Of a stretch of 64,000 nucleotides of DNA, positions 26,977 to 34,871 are shown piece by piece. The stretch is taken from the NCBI RefSeq assembly GCF_900114455.1, contig NZ_FOTC01000001.1, forward strand, positions 893,058 through 957,057. The letters are read 5' to 3'. This DNA comes from Halogranum rubrum (lineage in GTDB: Archaea; Halobacteriota; Halobacteria; Halobacteriales; Haloferacaceae). The translations under genes were made by a program, and so were the position numbers. Numbering within the stretch: position 1 is the first letter of the stretch; each line of letters begins with the position of its first letter. The notes under the pieces were generated by a model. It did no database searches. It saw only the letters and a program-made list of their open reading frames with translations, and was not told the origin of the DNA.

Positions 26977-27103
26977 GCGAGCAGCAACCGAGATGTGAGA
27001 GTGTGTGAAGACGATACACGAACGTGTACACCTCGATGCGGTCTCACGCAGAGATACGCACGAGAGTGAAAGGTTCTTGGTTCCCCGCTACGGCAGTCGA
27101 ACT

Positions 27104-28132
27104 ATGACCAGCGTCAAGGAGTTCCGAATCGAGGAGGAACCGACCGCGGACTCACTCGGGCGCGGCAGTTTCGTCTTCACCGACGACTACTCCGTGTTCG
27201 ACTGGGGGCCGATGCCCGACCAGATTCCGGGCAAAGGGGCGTCGCTCTGTACGATGGGCGCGTTCAACTTCGAACTGCTCGACGTCAACCACATCCCGAC
27301 GCACTATCGGGGTGTGGTGGAGGATAGCGAGGCGGGGACAGTCAAAGACCTCGGCGAGTGTCACAGCGCGCCGCGCGAGATGGCTATCGACCTCGTGCAG
27401 GTGCCGAACCTCCGCTACGTCGACGGCGGCTACGACTACGACGCCTTCTACGACGAAATCGGGACCAACTACCTCATTCCGCTCGAAATCGTCTTTCGGA
27501 ACACGGTCCCCATCGGGTCCAGCCTCCGGAAACGTGGGTCGCCCGCCGACTACGGTCTCGACTACGACGAGTGGCCCGACGAGGTCGTCGACCTCTCCGA
27601 GCCAATCGTCGAGTTCTCCACGAAGTACGAAGAGCAGGACCGCTACCTGAGTCGCACGGAAGCCGACGAGATTTCGGGACCGGCCTCTATCGACCAACTC
27701 GAAGAACTCGCACTCGCGGTCAACCACATCGTCACCGACCGCGCCGAACGCGCTGGGTTCGTCCACGAAGACGGCAAAATCGAGTGTTGCTACCACGACG
27801 GCACCATCAAAGTCGCCGACGTGCTCGGCACGTTCGACGAGAACCGATTCAGCTACGACGGCCAAGAAGTCTCGAAGGAAGTCGTTCGACAGTACTACAA
27901 ACGCGAACACCCCGAGTGGGTCGAGGCTGTCGGTGAGGCGAAGGTCGACGTCGAAGACCACGACATCGCCGACTGGCGTGAACTCTGCGACGTCGACCCG
28001 AATCCGCTCCCCGACGACGTGATTCAGACGGTCGCAGACCTCTACGCCGCCGGTGCGAACGCCTACACGGGTGACGAGTGGTTCGACGCACCCGAGATGG
28101 ACGACGCCGTCGACGCCGTCCGAAACCTGTAG
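27104..28132 (+). CDS. purC: SAICAR synthetase (purine biosynthesis)
   Basis: The 342-residue protein is phosphoribosylaminoimidazole-succinocarboxamide synthase, which joins aspartate to CAIR in purine synthesis. The family motifs appear as [11 protein letters not shown] with the KGASLC segment, the substrate region [21 protein letters not shown], and the LADTKFE-like region replaced by [16 protein letters not shown]. It is longer than bacterial PurC, as expected for the archaeal form. The start was placed at the ATG before [11 protein letters not shown]. Purine genes purU, purS and purQ follow within 5 kb. Confidence 0.95.
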   Translation: MTSVKEFRIEEEPTADSLGRGSFVFTDDYSVFDWGPMPDQIPGKGASLCTMGAFNFELLDVNHIPTHYRGVVEDSEAGTVKDLGECHSAPREMAIDLVQVPNLRYVDGGYDYDAFYDEIGTNYLIPLEIVFRNTVPIGSSLRKRGSPADYGLDYDEWPDEVVDLSEPIVEFSTKYEEQDRYLSRTEADEISGPASIDQLEELALAVNHIVTDRAERAGFVHEDGKIECCYHDGTIKVADVLGTFDENRFSYDGQEVSKEVVRQYYKREHPEWVEAVGEAKVDVEDHDIADWRELCDVDPNPLPDDVIQTVADLYAAGANAYTGDEWFDAPEMDDAVDAVRNL

Positions 28133-28143
28133 TCCCCCAGACC

Positions 28144-28353
28144 CGTTTTTCCGACCGGTTCGTTACACGTCCGTTCGGCCGCGAGACGGCCTTCGAGGCG
28201 GTCGAACACTACACGCAGACGAAGACGCTCAACCTCTCGCTGCGGTGAGCGACTGAGGAAGGCGACGACGCCATCTACGTCGGCGCGGCGAGTGTCGACG
28301 GCGAGCGCTAGCGCGAACGCTGCTGGGTCGTCGATTCGAAGTCAGGAAGTTAG
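28144..28353 (+). pseudogene. Possible decayed gene fragment with in-frame stops
   Basis: Between purC and the next gene one frame reads RFSDRFVTRPFGRETAFEAV onward, with acidic coding-like composition, and hits TGA at 28246. It continues as ATEEGDDAIYVGAASVDGER to TAG at 28309, then RERCWVVDSKSGS to TAG at 28351. The two stops interrupt what looks like one protein tail. No start or family is recognised, so this is a tentative remnant. Confidence 0.35.
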
Positions 28354-28511
28354 GAGAGCAGCCACGGCAGTTGGTCGAACCACTCTGTCAGCGCGAGTCC
28401 GAACCCGTACGCGAGATAGGCGAAGAGCGCCGCGCCGACGAGGGCGATGACGAGTACCGATATCTCGTTGACGTTCTCTACTTGCCGAATGCGCCTCGCT
28501 ACCGGGTTCAT
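28350..28511 (-). CDS. 53-residue single-TM membrane protein, copy 1
   Basis: The product begins MNPVARRIRQVENVNEIS, has one membrane helix (about residues 19-41), and ends EWFDQLPWLLS. It is the same length as a paralogue 192 bases upstream and shares RRIRQV, the LVGAALFAYLA helix core, GFGL and EWFDQLPWL. Conservation in both copies is strong evidence of a real gene, even though it is below common size cut-offs. AGTATAC lies about 32 bases upstream. The function is unknown; size and topology suggest an accessory subunit or membrane anchor. Confidence 0.8.
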   Translation of the reverse strand: MNPVARRIRQVENVNEISVLVIALVGAALFAYLAYGFGLALTEWFDQLPWLLS

Positions 28512-28703
28512 GAGGCAATCAGAGGCGACGTAGGAACCTGAGTATACTGACCATACCCGTCTCTCGGCCGTCGGCAGGGACGCTCTCTCGGACTGTTCGA
28601 ACGCCTCGCACCCCGGTCGAACTACGTCAGTACGAACCGCGACGAGTGCGCTCGGTTCCTCCTCGGAGACGAAAAGCCACAATCGGTCTCGAAACTGTCC
28701 GAG

Positions 28704-28865
28704 TCAGGCGACCAGCCACGGCAGTTGGTCGAACCACTCCGAGAGCACGAGACCGAACCCGATTGCGAGATAGGCGAACAGTGCCGCACCGACGAGGAGA
28801 ACGAGCACTAACGCGACTTCGTTGACCCACTTCACCTGCCGAATACGCCTCTCGGTCGGATGCAC
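28704..28865 (-). CDS. 53-residue single-TM membrane protein, copy 2
   Basis: This tandem paralogue of the gene at 28350 starts with GTG (VHPTERRIRQVKWVNEV) and has one membrane helix, LVLVLLVGAALFAYLA, ending EWFDQLPWLVA. Its length equals the other copy exactly (162 bases). A TTATTATTC box centred about 26 bases upstream supports the GTG start and a leaderless transcript. The most conserved part is the C-terminal GFGLxLxEWFDQLPWL segment, probably outside or at the membrane surface. Confidence 0.8.
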   Translation of the reverse strand: MHPTERRIRQVKWVNEVALVLVLLVGAALFAYLAIGFGLVLSEWFDQLPWLVA

Positions 28866-28911
28866 GTCTGTACGATAGTCTGCCGAATAATAACGTTACG
28901 TCGGACAGACG

Positions 28912-29949
28912 TCAGTCGTCGGTCGGAACGGTTTCTTCAGCGTCTTCGGCTTCTTCGGCTTCTTCAGTTTCGTCGGCGTTCCCACTCTCTTCGCTGTCGT
29001 CGCTCCGAAGCACGTCCGCCTTGCCGTCGATGGGCCGGTCCGGCGTCGCGTCGATTGCCTCGCGGGAGAGCCCGAGTTGATACTGTTCGGGGTCGCTGTC
29101 GTCGCGGAGGCTGGTCCGCCCGCGGTGGACCGTGACGTCGTCGTTGAGGTGGAGTTTGACCGCCTCCAACAGTGCCTCGGCTTCGAGCGGTTGTCCGCGC
29201 TGTTTCAGTTCGTCGCGCTCGATATCGTCCGGTACGTCGAGCGCCCGCTGAGTGATTATCGGGCCTTGGTCGAGGTCCGTCGTCACGTAGTGGGCGGTGA
29301 CGCCCGTGACGCGGACGCCTTCCTCCAGCGCTTGCCGGTAGGCCGCGGCACCGGGGAACGACGGCAGGAGCGACGGGTGGACGTTGATGATGCGGTCCTC
29401 GTATCGGAAGACGACGCTCGGGCCGAGGATACGGATGTAACGCGCGAGGACGATGAGGTCCACGTCGTACTCTTCGAGGAGTCCGAGCAACTGGTCCTCG
29501 TCGGGCGACCCCTTCTCGTCGCCGACGTCGTGGAACGGGACGCCGTAGTGCTCGGCGAGCGGTTCGAGGTGGTCGTGGTTGCCGATGACGACGCCGATAT
29601 CTGCGCCGAGGTCACCGTTCGCCCACGCCTCGAAGAGGGCTTCGAGACAGTGCGACTCCTTCGTCACGAGGACGGCAATCTGTTTCGTCTCGCGGTCCGC
29701 AGGAAACCGCACCTGAATCTCGACGCCGAGTTCGTCGGCGAGGTCAGAGAGCGCGTCCTTCAGCGTACCTTCCGTACAGACCATCTCGGCGGTGTCGACG
29801 TGCATCGTCATCCGGAAGAGTCCCTCCCGAACCGCCTGGTCGATGTCCTCGATGTTGATTCCGCGCTCGAACAGGAGACTGGTGACTTCCGCGACGATTC
29901 CGGTCTTGTCTCCTCCGATGACCGTAATCTCGGTTAGTTCGCGCGTCAT
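28912..29949 (-). CDS. purU: Formyltetrahydrofolate deformylase with acidic tail
   Basis: The 345-residue protein has an N-terminal ACT domain (~1-85) and a formyltransferase-fold domain (~90-285) with IGNHDHLEPLAEHYGVPFHDV, VLARYIRILGPSVVF and the catalytic INVHPSLLPSFPGAAAYRQA, TAHYVTTDLDQGPI (Asn-His-Asp set). It releases formate from 10-formyl-THF for purine synthesis or C1 balance. About 45 extra residues at the C-terminus form an EEAEEAED-type acidic tail not found in bacterial PurU. A strong Shine-Dalgarno precedes the start. Confidence 0.92.
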   Translation of the reverse strand: MTRELTEITVIGGDKTGIVAEVTSLLFERGINIEDIDQAVREGLFRMTMHVDTAEMVCTEGTLKDALSDLADELGVEIQVRFPADRETKQIAVLVTKESHCLEALFEAWANGDLGADIGVVIGNHDHLEPLAEHYGVPFHDVGDEKGSPDEDQLLGLLEEYDVDLIVLARYIRILGPSVVFRYEDRIINVHPSLLPSFPGAAAYRQALEEGVRVTGVTAHYVTTDLDQGPIITQRALDVPDDIERDELKQRGQPLEAEALLEAVKLHLNDDVTVHRGRTSLRDDSDPEQYQLGLSREAIDATPDRPIDGKADVLRSDDSEESGNADETEEAEEAEDAEETVPTDD

Positions 29950-29953
29950 GCCA

Positions 29954-29961
29954 TCACCTCC
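29954..29961 (-). promoter_or_regulatory. Perfect Shine-Dalgarno GGAGGTGA of purU
   Basis: GGAGGTGA lies four bases before the purU ATG and matches the archaeal anti-SD fully. This is unusual here, because most genes in the window look leaderless. A TATA-like GTTTATCC about 58 bases upstream of the ATG (near 30003-30010) implies a leader of roughly 30 bases. Confidence 0.7.
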
Positions 29962-30147
29962 GGCTGTTCGAGCCTGGACATATCTCGGCTGGAGTCGGGG
30001 GAGGGATAAACCGCTGTCGTTCGCTACATGATTCGCGCGGCGAACGCTCCGAAACCAGACAGAAACTGGATTCGGTCCACGAAGTTACAGAAATATCACT
30101 CTGCTGATGCTTATTGCTTCGGAGGGTGTTCCTCTGGACGAAGAACG

Positions 30148-30387
30148 ATGAACGCTCACCACGACGCTCACCGCCACGAATCGAACCGCCTCCCGCCCGT
30201 CGCCTCCGTCGAATCAGTCCTCGTCGCCGCCGTCCTCGGGGCGTTCCTGGTCGCCATCGCGAACGCAGGACAACTCGCCGTCGCCGCACACGTCCTCGCA
30301 CTGGTCTGCGTGTGGTTCCTCGCCGTTGCACTCCTCGTCGGCGTGGCGTTCGGCGTCGTCCACGTCGTCGCTGCAGTCGAGATGTGA
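30148..30387 (+). CDS. Small two-TM membrane protein
   Basis: The 79-residue protein has a His-rich start (MNAHHDAHRHESN) and two closely spaced membrane helices (about 23-45 and 50-75). The His cluster could bind a metal. TTATTG lies about 37 bases upstream. No family is recognised. Confidence 0.6.
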   Translation: MNAHHDAHRHESNRLPPVASVESVLVAAVLGAFLVAIANAGQLAVAAHVLALVCVWFLAVALLVGVAFGVVHVVAAVEM

Positions 30388-30424
30388 GAGGACAGAGAAT
30401 GCATGAGAGTCACCAGCGCACACC

Positions 30425-30433
30425 GGTTAATAC
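30425..30433 (+). promoter_or_regulatory. TATA-like box GGTTAATAC of the HTH regulator
   Basis: Centred about 26 bases before the ATG at 30455, the spacing of leaderless promoters. Confidence 0.6.
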
Positions 30434-30454
30434 GTCGTCTCTCGTACCACTCGT

Positions 30455-31327
30455 ATGACACTCGACACGACAACCGCCCCGGAGGAGGTGTTCGCGCTTC
30501 TCGGCAACGACCTTCGGATGCGTATTCTCCAGGCACTGTTCGAGAACCCCTACGAACCGCTCTCCTTCTCGACGCTCCGCGAACGCGTCGACGAACGCGA
30601 CAGCGGGAAGTTCAACTACCACCTCGGCAAGTTAGTCGACCGGTTCGTCCGCAAGACCGACGAGGGCTACGAACTCACGCTCGCAGGGTGGCAAATCGTC
30701 GGCGCCATTCTCGCGGGGACCTACACGGATTCGGGTGCTATCGACCCCATCGACCTCGACGTCGCGTGTCCGGAGTGTGCTGGAACGACCCGTCTCACGT
30801 ACGAGGACGAACGGGCGACCGTCGCCTGTGTCGACTGTGACACACAACTCTCGTCGGCAGGCGTCCCACCGGGAGTCATCGAAGGGTACGACCGCGAGGA
30901 GATTCCCTACGTCTTCGAGCAGTGGATGCGTGCACTCATCGACCAAGCAGAGCGCGGTTTCTGCATCAGTTGCTCGGGTCGCATCGTCCCCGAAGTGCTC
31001 GTCGACTGTGAGGACGAACACTTGGGTCAGATAGACGAACCGCACGTCAAGTACTCCTGTCAGCGCTGTCCGGAGATCGTCTCGCTCGCACTCGGCTCCG
31101 CACTCTTGAGCCACCCCGCCGTCGTCGGCTTCCACTACGACCACGGCGTCGACCTTCGGACTGCCCGGACGTGGTCGCTCGATTGGGCACGCCGCGGTGC
31201 TGCCGTCACCGAATCACGTGACCCGCTCCGTGCGCGCGTCGACATCACCCTCGACGGTGATACCCTCACGCTCGTCGTCGACGACACACTCGAGGTCGTC
31301 GAGGTTCGCGACTCTCGGACTGCGTAA
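30455..31327 (+). CDS. ArsR-type winged-helix regulator with zinc-ribbon region
   Basis: The 290-residue protein has an N-terminal winged helix (~10-85; LLGNDLRMRILQALFEN, then GKFNYHLGKLVDRFVRK) followed by a region with several cysteine pairs: CPECAG, CVDCD, CISC and CQRC. The last two look like a treble-clef or zinc-ribbon module. The C-terminal domain (~210-285) is beta-rich and acidic. Haloarchaea have many regulators of this layout. It stands just before purS-purQ on the same strand but with its own promoter, so a link with purines is only possible. Confidence 0.87.
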   Translation: MTLDTTTAPEEVFALLGNDLRMRILQALFENPYEPLSFSTLRERVDERDSGKFNYHLGKLVDRFVRKTDEGYELTLAGWQIVGAILAGTYTDSGAIDPIDLDVACPECAGTTRLTYEDERATVACVDCDTQLSSAGVPPGVIEGYDREEIPYVFEQWMRALIDQAERGFCISCSGRIVPEVLVDCEDEHLGQIDEPHVKYSCQRCPEIVSLALGSALLSHPAVVGFHYDHGVDLRTARTWSLDWARRGAAVTESRDPLRARVDITLDGDTLTLVVDDTLEVVEVRDSRTA

Positions 31328-31401
31328 CCGCACACAACACGAACGTGTACAACAACAGGCATCCAAAAGCCCTATGATGCATGACCACGCACCGTCGACC
31401 G

Positions 31402-31659
31402 ATGACCGCCTACACCGCGACGGTGACTGTCCGCCTGAAGCGTGGCGTCCTCGACCCGGAAGCGGAGACGACGAAGCGCGCGCTCGACCGCCTGGGCTTC
31501 GAACTCCAGGGGTTACGAGCGACCGACCGCTACGAGATCGACCTCGACGCCGCCGACGCCGACGCGGCCGAAGAGCGCGCGAGTGAGATGGCCGACCGCC
31601 TCCTGGCGAACCCGACCATCCACGACTACGAGGTCGAGGTCGAGGAAGCCGAAGAATGA
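31402..31659 (+). CDS. purS: FGAM synthase subunit PurS
   Basis: The 85-residue protein is PurS, the small subunit of the three-part phosphoribosylformylglycinamidine synthase. It shows TVTVRLKRGVLDPEAETTKRAL and the following beta strand that assembles PurL and PurQ. Length and motif are normal. CCTATG about 28 bases upstream is a weak TATA-like element. It overlaps purQ by 4 bases (ATGA), so the two are translationally coupled. The PurL subunit is not in this window. Confidence 0.95.
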   Translation: MTAYTATVTVRLKRGVLDPEAETTKRALDRLGFELQGLRATDRYEIDLDAADADAAEERASEMADRLLANPTIHDYEVEVEEAEE

Positions 31660-32339
31660 CGATTGCCGTTATACAGTTCGGCGGGTCGAACTGCGACCGC
31701 GACGCCGTCCGCGCACTCGCCCACCTCGGCATCGACGCCGAACGCGTCTGGCACGAAGACGGTCTCCCCGAGGAGGTTTCGGGAATCATGCTCCCCGGCG
31801 GGTTCTCCTACGGAGACTACCTCCGCGCCGGTGCGATGGCCGCTCGCTCGCCAATCATGAACGAGGTACGCGAGGCGGCCGACGACGGCGTCCCCCTCCT
31901 CGGCGTCTGCAACGGTGCACAGGTCGGCTGTGAGTCGGGCCTCACCGACGGCGTCTTCACCACGAACGAGAGCGCCCGCTTCCAGTGTGAACACGTCTTC
32001 CTCCGCGTCGAGAACGCCGAGACGCCGTGGACCCGCGCCTACGACGAGGGCGACGTCATCGAGATTCCCATCGCCCACGGCGAGGGTCGCTTCGAGATTA
32101 CCGACGAGAAGTACGACGCACTCGTCGACGACGACCGAGTGCTCTTTCGCTACTGCGACGCCGAGGGGAACGTCACCGACGACGCGAACCCGAACGGGTC
32201 GACCGGCAACGTCGCCGGTATCCTCGGCGCACGCGAGACCGTCGCCGTGTTGATGCCGCACCCCGAACGTGCGACGCTCCCCGACGTCGGCGGCACCGAC
32301 GGACAGGGTATCCTCCGCGGATTTACGTCCATCGAATAA
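31656..32339 (+). CDS. purQ: FGAM synthase glutaminase subunit PurQ
   Basis: The 227-residue protein is a class-I glutamine amidotransferase supplying ammonia to PurL. It shows IAVIQFGGSNCDRDAVRAL at the start, the oxyanion motif MLPGGFSYGDYLRAGA and the nucleophile elbow GVCNGAQVG (Cys at about residue 86). The histidine/glutamate of the triad lie in the MPHPERA segment near residue 205. Complete and coupled to purS. Confidence 0.97.
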   Translation: MTIAVIQFGGSNCDRDAVRALAHLGIDAERVWHEDGLPEEVSGIMLPGGFSYGDYLRAGAMAARSPIMNEVREAADDGVPLLGVCNGAQVGCESGLTDGVFTTNESARFQCEHVFLRVENAETPWTRAYDEGDVIEIPIAHGEGRFEITDEKYDALVDDDRVLFRYCDAEGNVTDDANPNGSTGNVAGILGARETVAVLMPHPERATLPDVGGTDGQGILRGFTSIE

Positions 32340-32384
32340 CTGGCCCGCCTGCCTCAGTTTTCAGCCCCCGACTTCGCGCGTCGG

Positions 32385-33212
32385 TCACTCTTCGTCGGCC
32401 TCGCCCGTTACCGCGTCGTCCAGCGACGACCCGTCGACAGCGTCTGCCTCCTCGCTCACTCGGGCGAAGAGGTCGTTTCCCCACTCGAGGGCTTCGGTGC
32501 TCTCGTTGGTCAGTATTCCCCGTATCGAACCGGTATCCGTGTGGATGAGTACCTGCACCGTGGTTCCGTCGTCGCGGTCGATGAGGTGTAGCGTGAACGC
32601 CGGGACGTCGCCGACGGAGATGTCCATCCCGACGTCGAAGATCTGTTCGAGAGTCTCCGGATGGTGGTCGACGAGCGCCTCCCAGAGAGACGAGGTGAGA
32701 ACGCCGTCGACGGTCAACGACCCCCGTCGACACCGGTCGACGACAGCCTCGAAGTATCGTGGATGTGGAATCGCCTCCGAGAGCGTCCGCAGGTGAGTCG
32801 CGCCGTCGAGGCTCTCGACGAGGTGGTCGACCAACTCGTACGGTGCGACGTCGTCTGACCGGTGGACCGTCGACCCGCGAAACAGTCGCCCGTCCAGTGG
32901 TACGTCTGCCGGAATCGTATCGGCGACGTCCTGTGCTGCAATCGTGTCGAGCGCCGTCTCTACGAAGTTTTGGTACTGCTCTGCGCTCACCCGGCCGGAC
33001 AGCGTGACGACGTATCCACGCTCTTCTTTGTCGATGAGTCCGGCAATCTGGAGGTCACGGATCGCCCGGTCGACGGTCGACCGCGAGTAGGGGAGTTCGT
33101 CGATGACTTCCCGTTTACTCAGCGGCGACGTGGTGAGTAGTTCGAGAAAGTCGACCCGTTGTGTCACCACCCGAATGGCTTCGCGGTCCATATCTGTATT
33201 TTTATCTGACAT
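32385..33212 (-). CDS. Winged-helix transcription regulator
   Basis: The product is about 275 residues. The N-terminal winged helix (~15-75) reads FLELLTTSPLSKREVIDELPYSRSTVDRAI, a clear helix-turn-helix, followed by an effector domain of about 180 residues of the kind common in haloarchaeal HTH regulators (with PRYFEAVVDRCRRGSLTVDGVL). The C-terminus is acidic. The start at 33212 (MSDKNTD) is preferred; an internal ATG at 33191 is an alternative. It converges on purQ. The regulated genes are unknown. Confidence 0.85.
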   Translation of the reverse strand: MSDKNTDMDREAIRVVTQRVDFLELLTTSPLSKREVIDELPYSRSTVDRAIRDLQIAGLIDKEERGYVVTLSGRVSAEQYQNFVETALDTIAAQDVADTIPADVPLDGRLFRGSTVHRSDDVAPYELVDHLVESLDGATHLRTLSEAIPHPRYFEAVVDRCRRGSLTVDGVLTSSLWEALVDHHPETLEQIFDVGMDISVGDVPAFTLHLIDRDDGTTVQVLIHTDTGSIRGILTNESTEALEWGNDLFARVSEEADAVDGSSLDDAVTGEADEE

Positions 33213-33388
33213 CTGTGCCGTTCTGTTGTCGGTTGACCATTGGTTCTAGTTCTCTGAAACTACTCTCGGTCGGGTTACCGCTGGATGCGGAGTCGGAGAG
33301 TCGGGAACCGTCCGCTGAGCGGAGGAGGCGGAAGCGGGTCCGTGGGGGGTTGCCACTACAGGACCGCGGAACTGGTTCCTGAGCGGCG
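33213..33388. other. Intergenic region, no gene seen
   Basis: This 176-base stretch holds no frame with halophilic coding character. It has some local inverted words (GTCCGCTGAGCGGAGG) and presumably the promoter of the regulator at 32385. Confidence 0.5.
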
Positions 33389-33511
33389 TCACACCGCGAT
33401 ATCGTGTGGGGTGTCTGTTGCAATCCACGCTTCCGGGTTCGACTCTTCGCGGATTTCGAGCCAACCGCCCGAACAGTAGACCGCTTTACACCGAATCGTA
33501 TTTCGCGTCAT
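33389..33511 (-). CDS. 40-residue cysteine-containing small protein
   Basis: The product is 40 residues. It begins MTRNTIRCKAVYCSGGWLEI and ends with ESNPEAWIATDTPHDIAV. The AWIATDTP-type tail is a phrase I know from many very small haloarchaeal proteins, and a Cys-x4-Cys pair (C8, C13) could bind metal. Composition is acidic and codon use is GC-rich at third positions. No clear TATA element precedes it, so expression is uncertain. Confidence 0.55.
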   Translation of the reverse strand: MTRNTIRCKAVYCSGGWLEIREESNPEAWIATDTPHDIAV

Positions 33512-33716
33512 TGGAGGTTTCTCGGCACACCGTACTACTCCTCGTAGTTGGGTATGTCCACTCAGACGGACGATGGCAACCCTTGTGACTACGCACACCC
33601 TGCCGAATCGAAGGGAAGCCGTCGATTACGGGCGTCGAACCATAAGGTCTGCTTACGGCTCTCGACAGCGCTCCCTCTTTCCTCCAATCTCGGGCGAATT
33701 TCGCGGTATGCTGTGC

Positions 33717-34787
33717 CTACCGGGTCAGCGGCGCGCTGAAACTGGCCTCTTCGTCCATCACGAACTCCCACGTCGCCTCGCACTCACAGGAGACCTGTTC
33801 GAACACCGACGGGTCCTGTCTGAGGTCGAAGTCCTTGATGGCCTTCTGGACTAAGTCGTCGCACTCGCCGCAGTTGTGCGGACCGCGCTCGGAGCCGTGA
33901 CCGACGGGGTCCGAGACGACGATGGCGTCGGCGTCGGCGGTGTCTTCGAGGACTTCGGCGACCGACCACAGCCACGGCGGTCGGTAGCCGCCACGGAAGA
34001 ACAGGTCGTCGACCATCGTGTAGCGCTGGACGTTACACGGGTTCATCGACACCGTGTGGGCGTACTCCGCACAGCGGCGGACCGAGCGCTTCATGTCCTC
34101 GACGGCCTCCGGTTCCGAGAGGAACGGCGGCTTCATGAGCAGATACGCCTTGATACCCGCACCGGCGGCGTCGGCCTCCTCGCTCGCCGCGATGAAGTCC
34201 TCGAAGGCGAAGTACTTGTTCACGCAGTCCTTCCGAACGCGGTCGGTCGCGGTTTCGAGACCGATGGCGACGTCCGTCTTCAGCCCCTGCGACGTGAAGT
34301 CCTCCAGTTTCTCTTCGCTGACGAAGTCCGGTAGCGACTCGACGACGATTCGGTCGCGGTCGCCGAACGTCTCGGCGATGGCCTGCCGCGACTCGGCACC
34401 GACTTCTCGCTCGTCGAGGAAGCTTCCGGAGGTGTAGATTTTGATGAGTCCCGACTGCTCGTCGGCGTTCTCGTCTTCGTGGTCCAGACAGACCTGAATC
34501 TGGTCCATCAACTGCTCGTGGGTGACGCTGCCGCCCTCGACAGATTCGGAGACGTAGCCGCACATCGTACAGCCACCGGCACGCGCCCAGCGACAGCCAC
34601 CGGTGTTGAGGATGATGGTCAGCGACTGGTAGACGCCGTCGGGTGTGTTGTCTTCGTCCAACCAGACGCGGGTGGGTTCGTGCGGGTCGTACGTCTTGTC
34701 CTTCTTCGCTCGGATGTCGCGCATCACCTTGTTGTGCGCGTCCATCCCGCGCCCCTGTTCGTAGACTTCGGGACTCGGTTTACTCAT
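33717..34787 (-). CDS. raSEA: Archaeosine biosynthesis radical SAM protein RaSEA
   Basis: The 356-residue protein is the radical SAM enzyme that, with ArcS, converts the lysine-adduct of preQ0 in tRNA to archaeosine at position 15. The cluster-binding cysteines are in GGCRWARAGGCTMCGY (C-x7-C-x2-C, about residues 64-79), the spacing of this TIGR01210-type group rather than the common Cx3Cx2C. Further conserved segments are IKIYTSGSFLDEREV, VVESLPDFV, AIGLETATDRVR and a C-terminal Cys-rich HNCGECDD motif. The length is normal. ArcS is not in this window. Confidence 0.93.
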   Translation of the reverse strand: MSKPSPEVYEQGRGMDAHNKVMRDIRAKKDKTYDPHEPTRVWLDEDNTPDGVYQSLTIILNTGGCRWARAGGCTMCGYVSESVEGGSVTHEQLMDQIQVCLDHEDENADEQSGLIKIYTSGSFLDEREVGAESRQAIAETFGDRDRIVVESLPDFVSEEKLEDFTSQGLKTDVAIGLETATDRVRKDCVNKYFAFEDFIAASEEADAAGAGIKAYLLMKPPFLSEPEAVEDMKRSVRRCAEYAHTVSMNPCNVQRYTMVDDLFFRGGYRPPWLWSVAEVLEDTADADAIVVSDPVGHGSERGPHNCGECDDLVQKAIKDFDLRQDPSVFEQVSCECEATWEFVMDEEASFSAPLTR

Positions 34788-34810
34788 TGACGAGGATTAT
34801 CCAGTCGGCG

Positions 34811-34850
34811 GGTAAAGCGCCTTCGTCTCGTCGGGACGGGGTTATTTGTG
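34811..34850. promoter_or_regulatory. Divergent promoters of raSEA and a lipoprotein
   Basis: CTTTACC, read leftward (34811-34817), is centred 27 bases before raSEA. GTTATTTG, read rightward (34841-34848), is centred about 27 bases before the lipoprotein ATG at 34872. Confidence 0.6.
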
Positions 34851-34871
34851 TCGACCACTCCGAGTGTCGGT

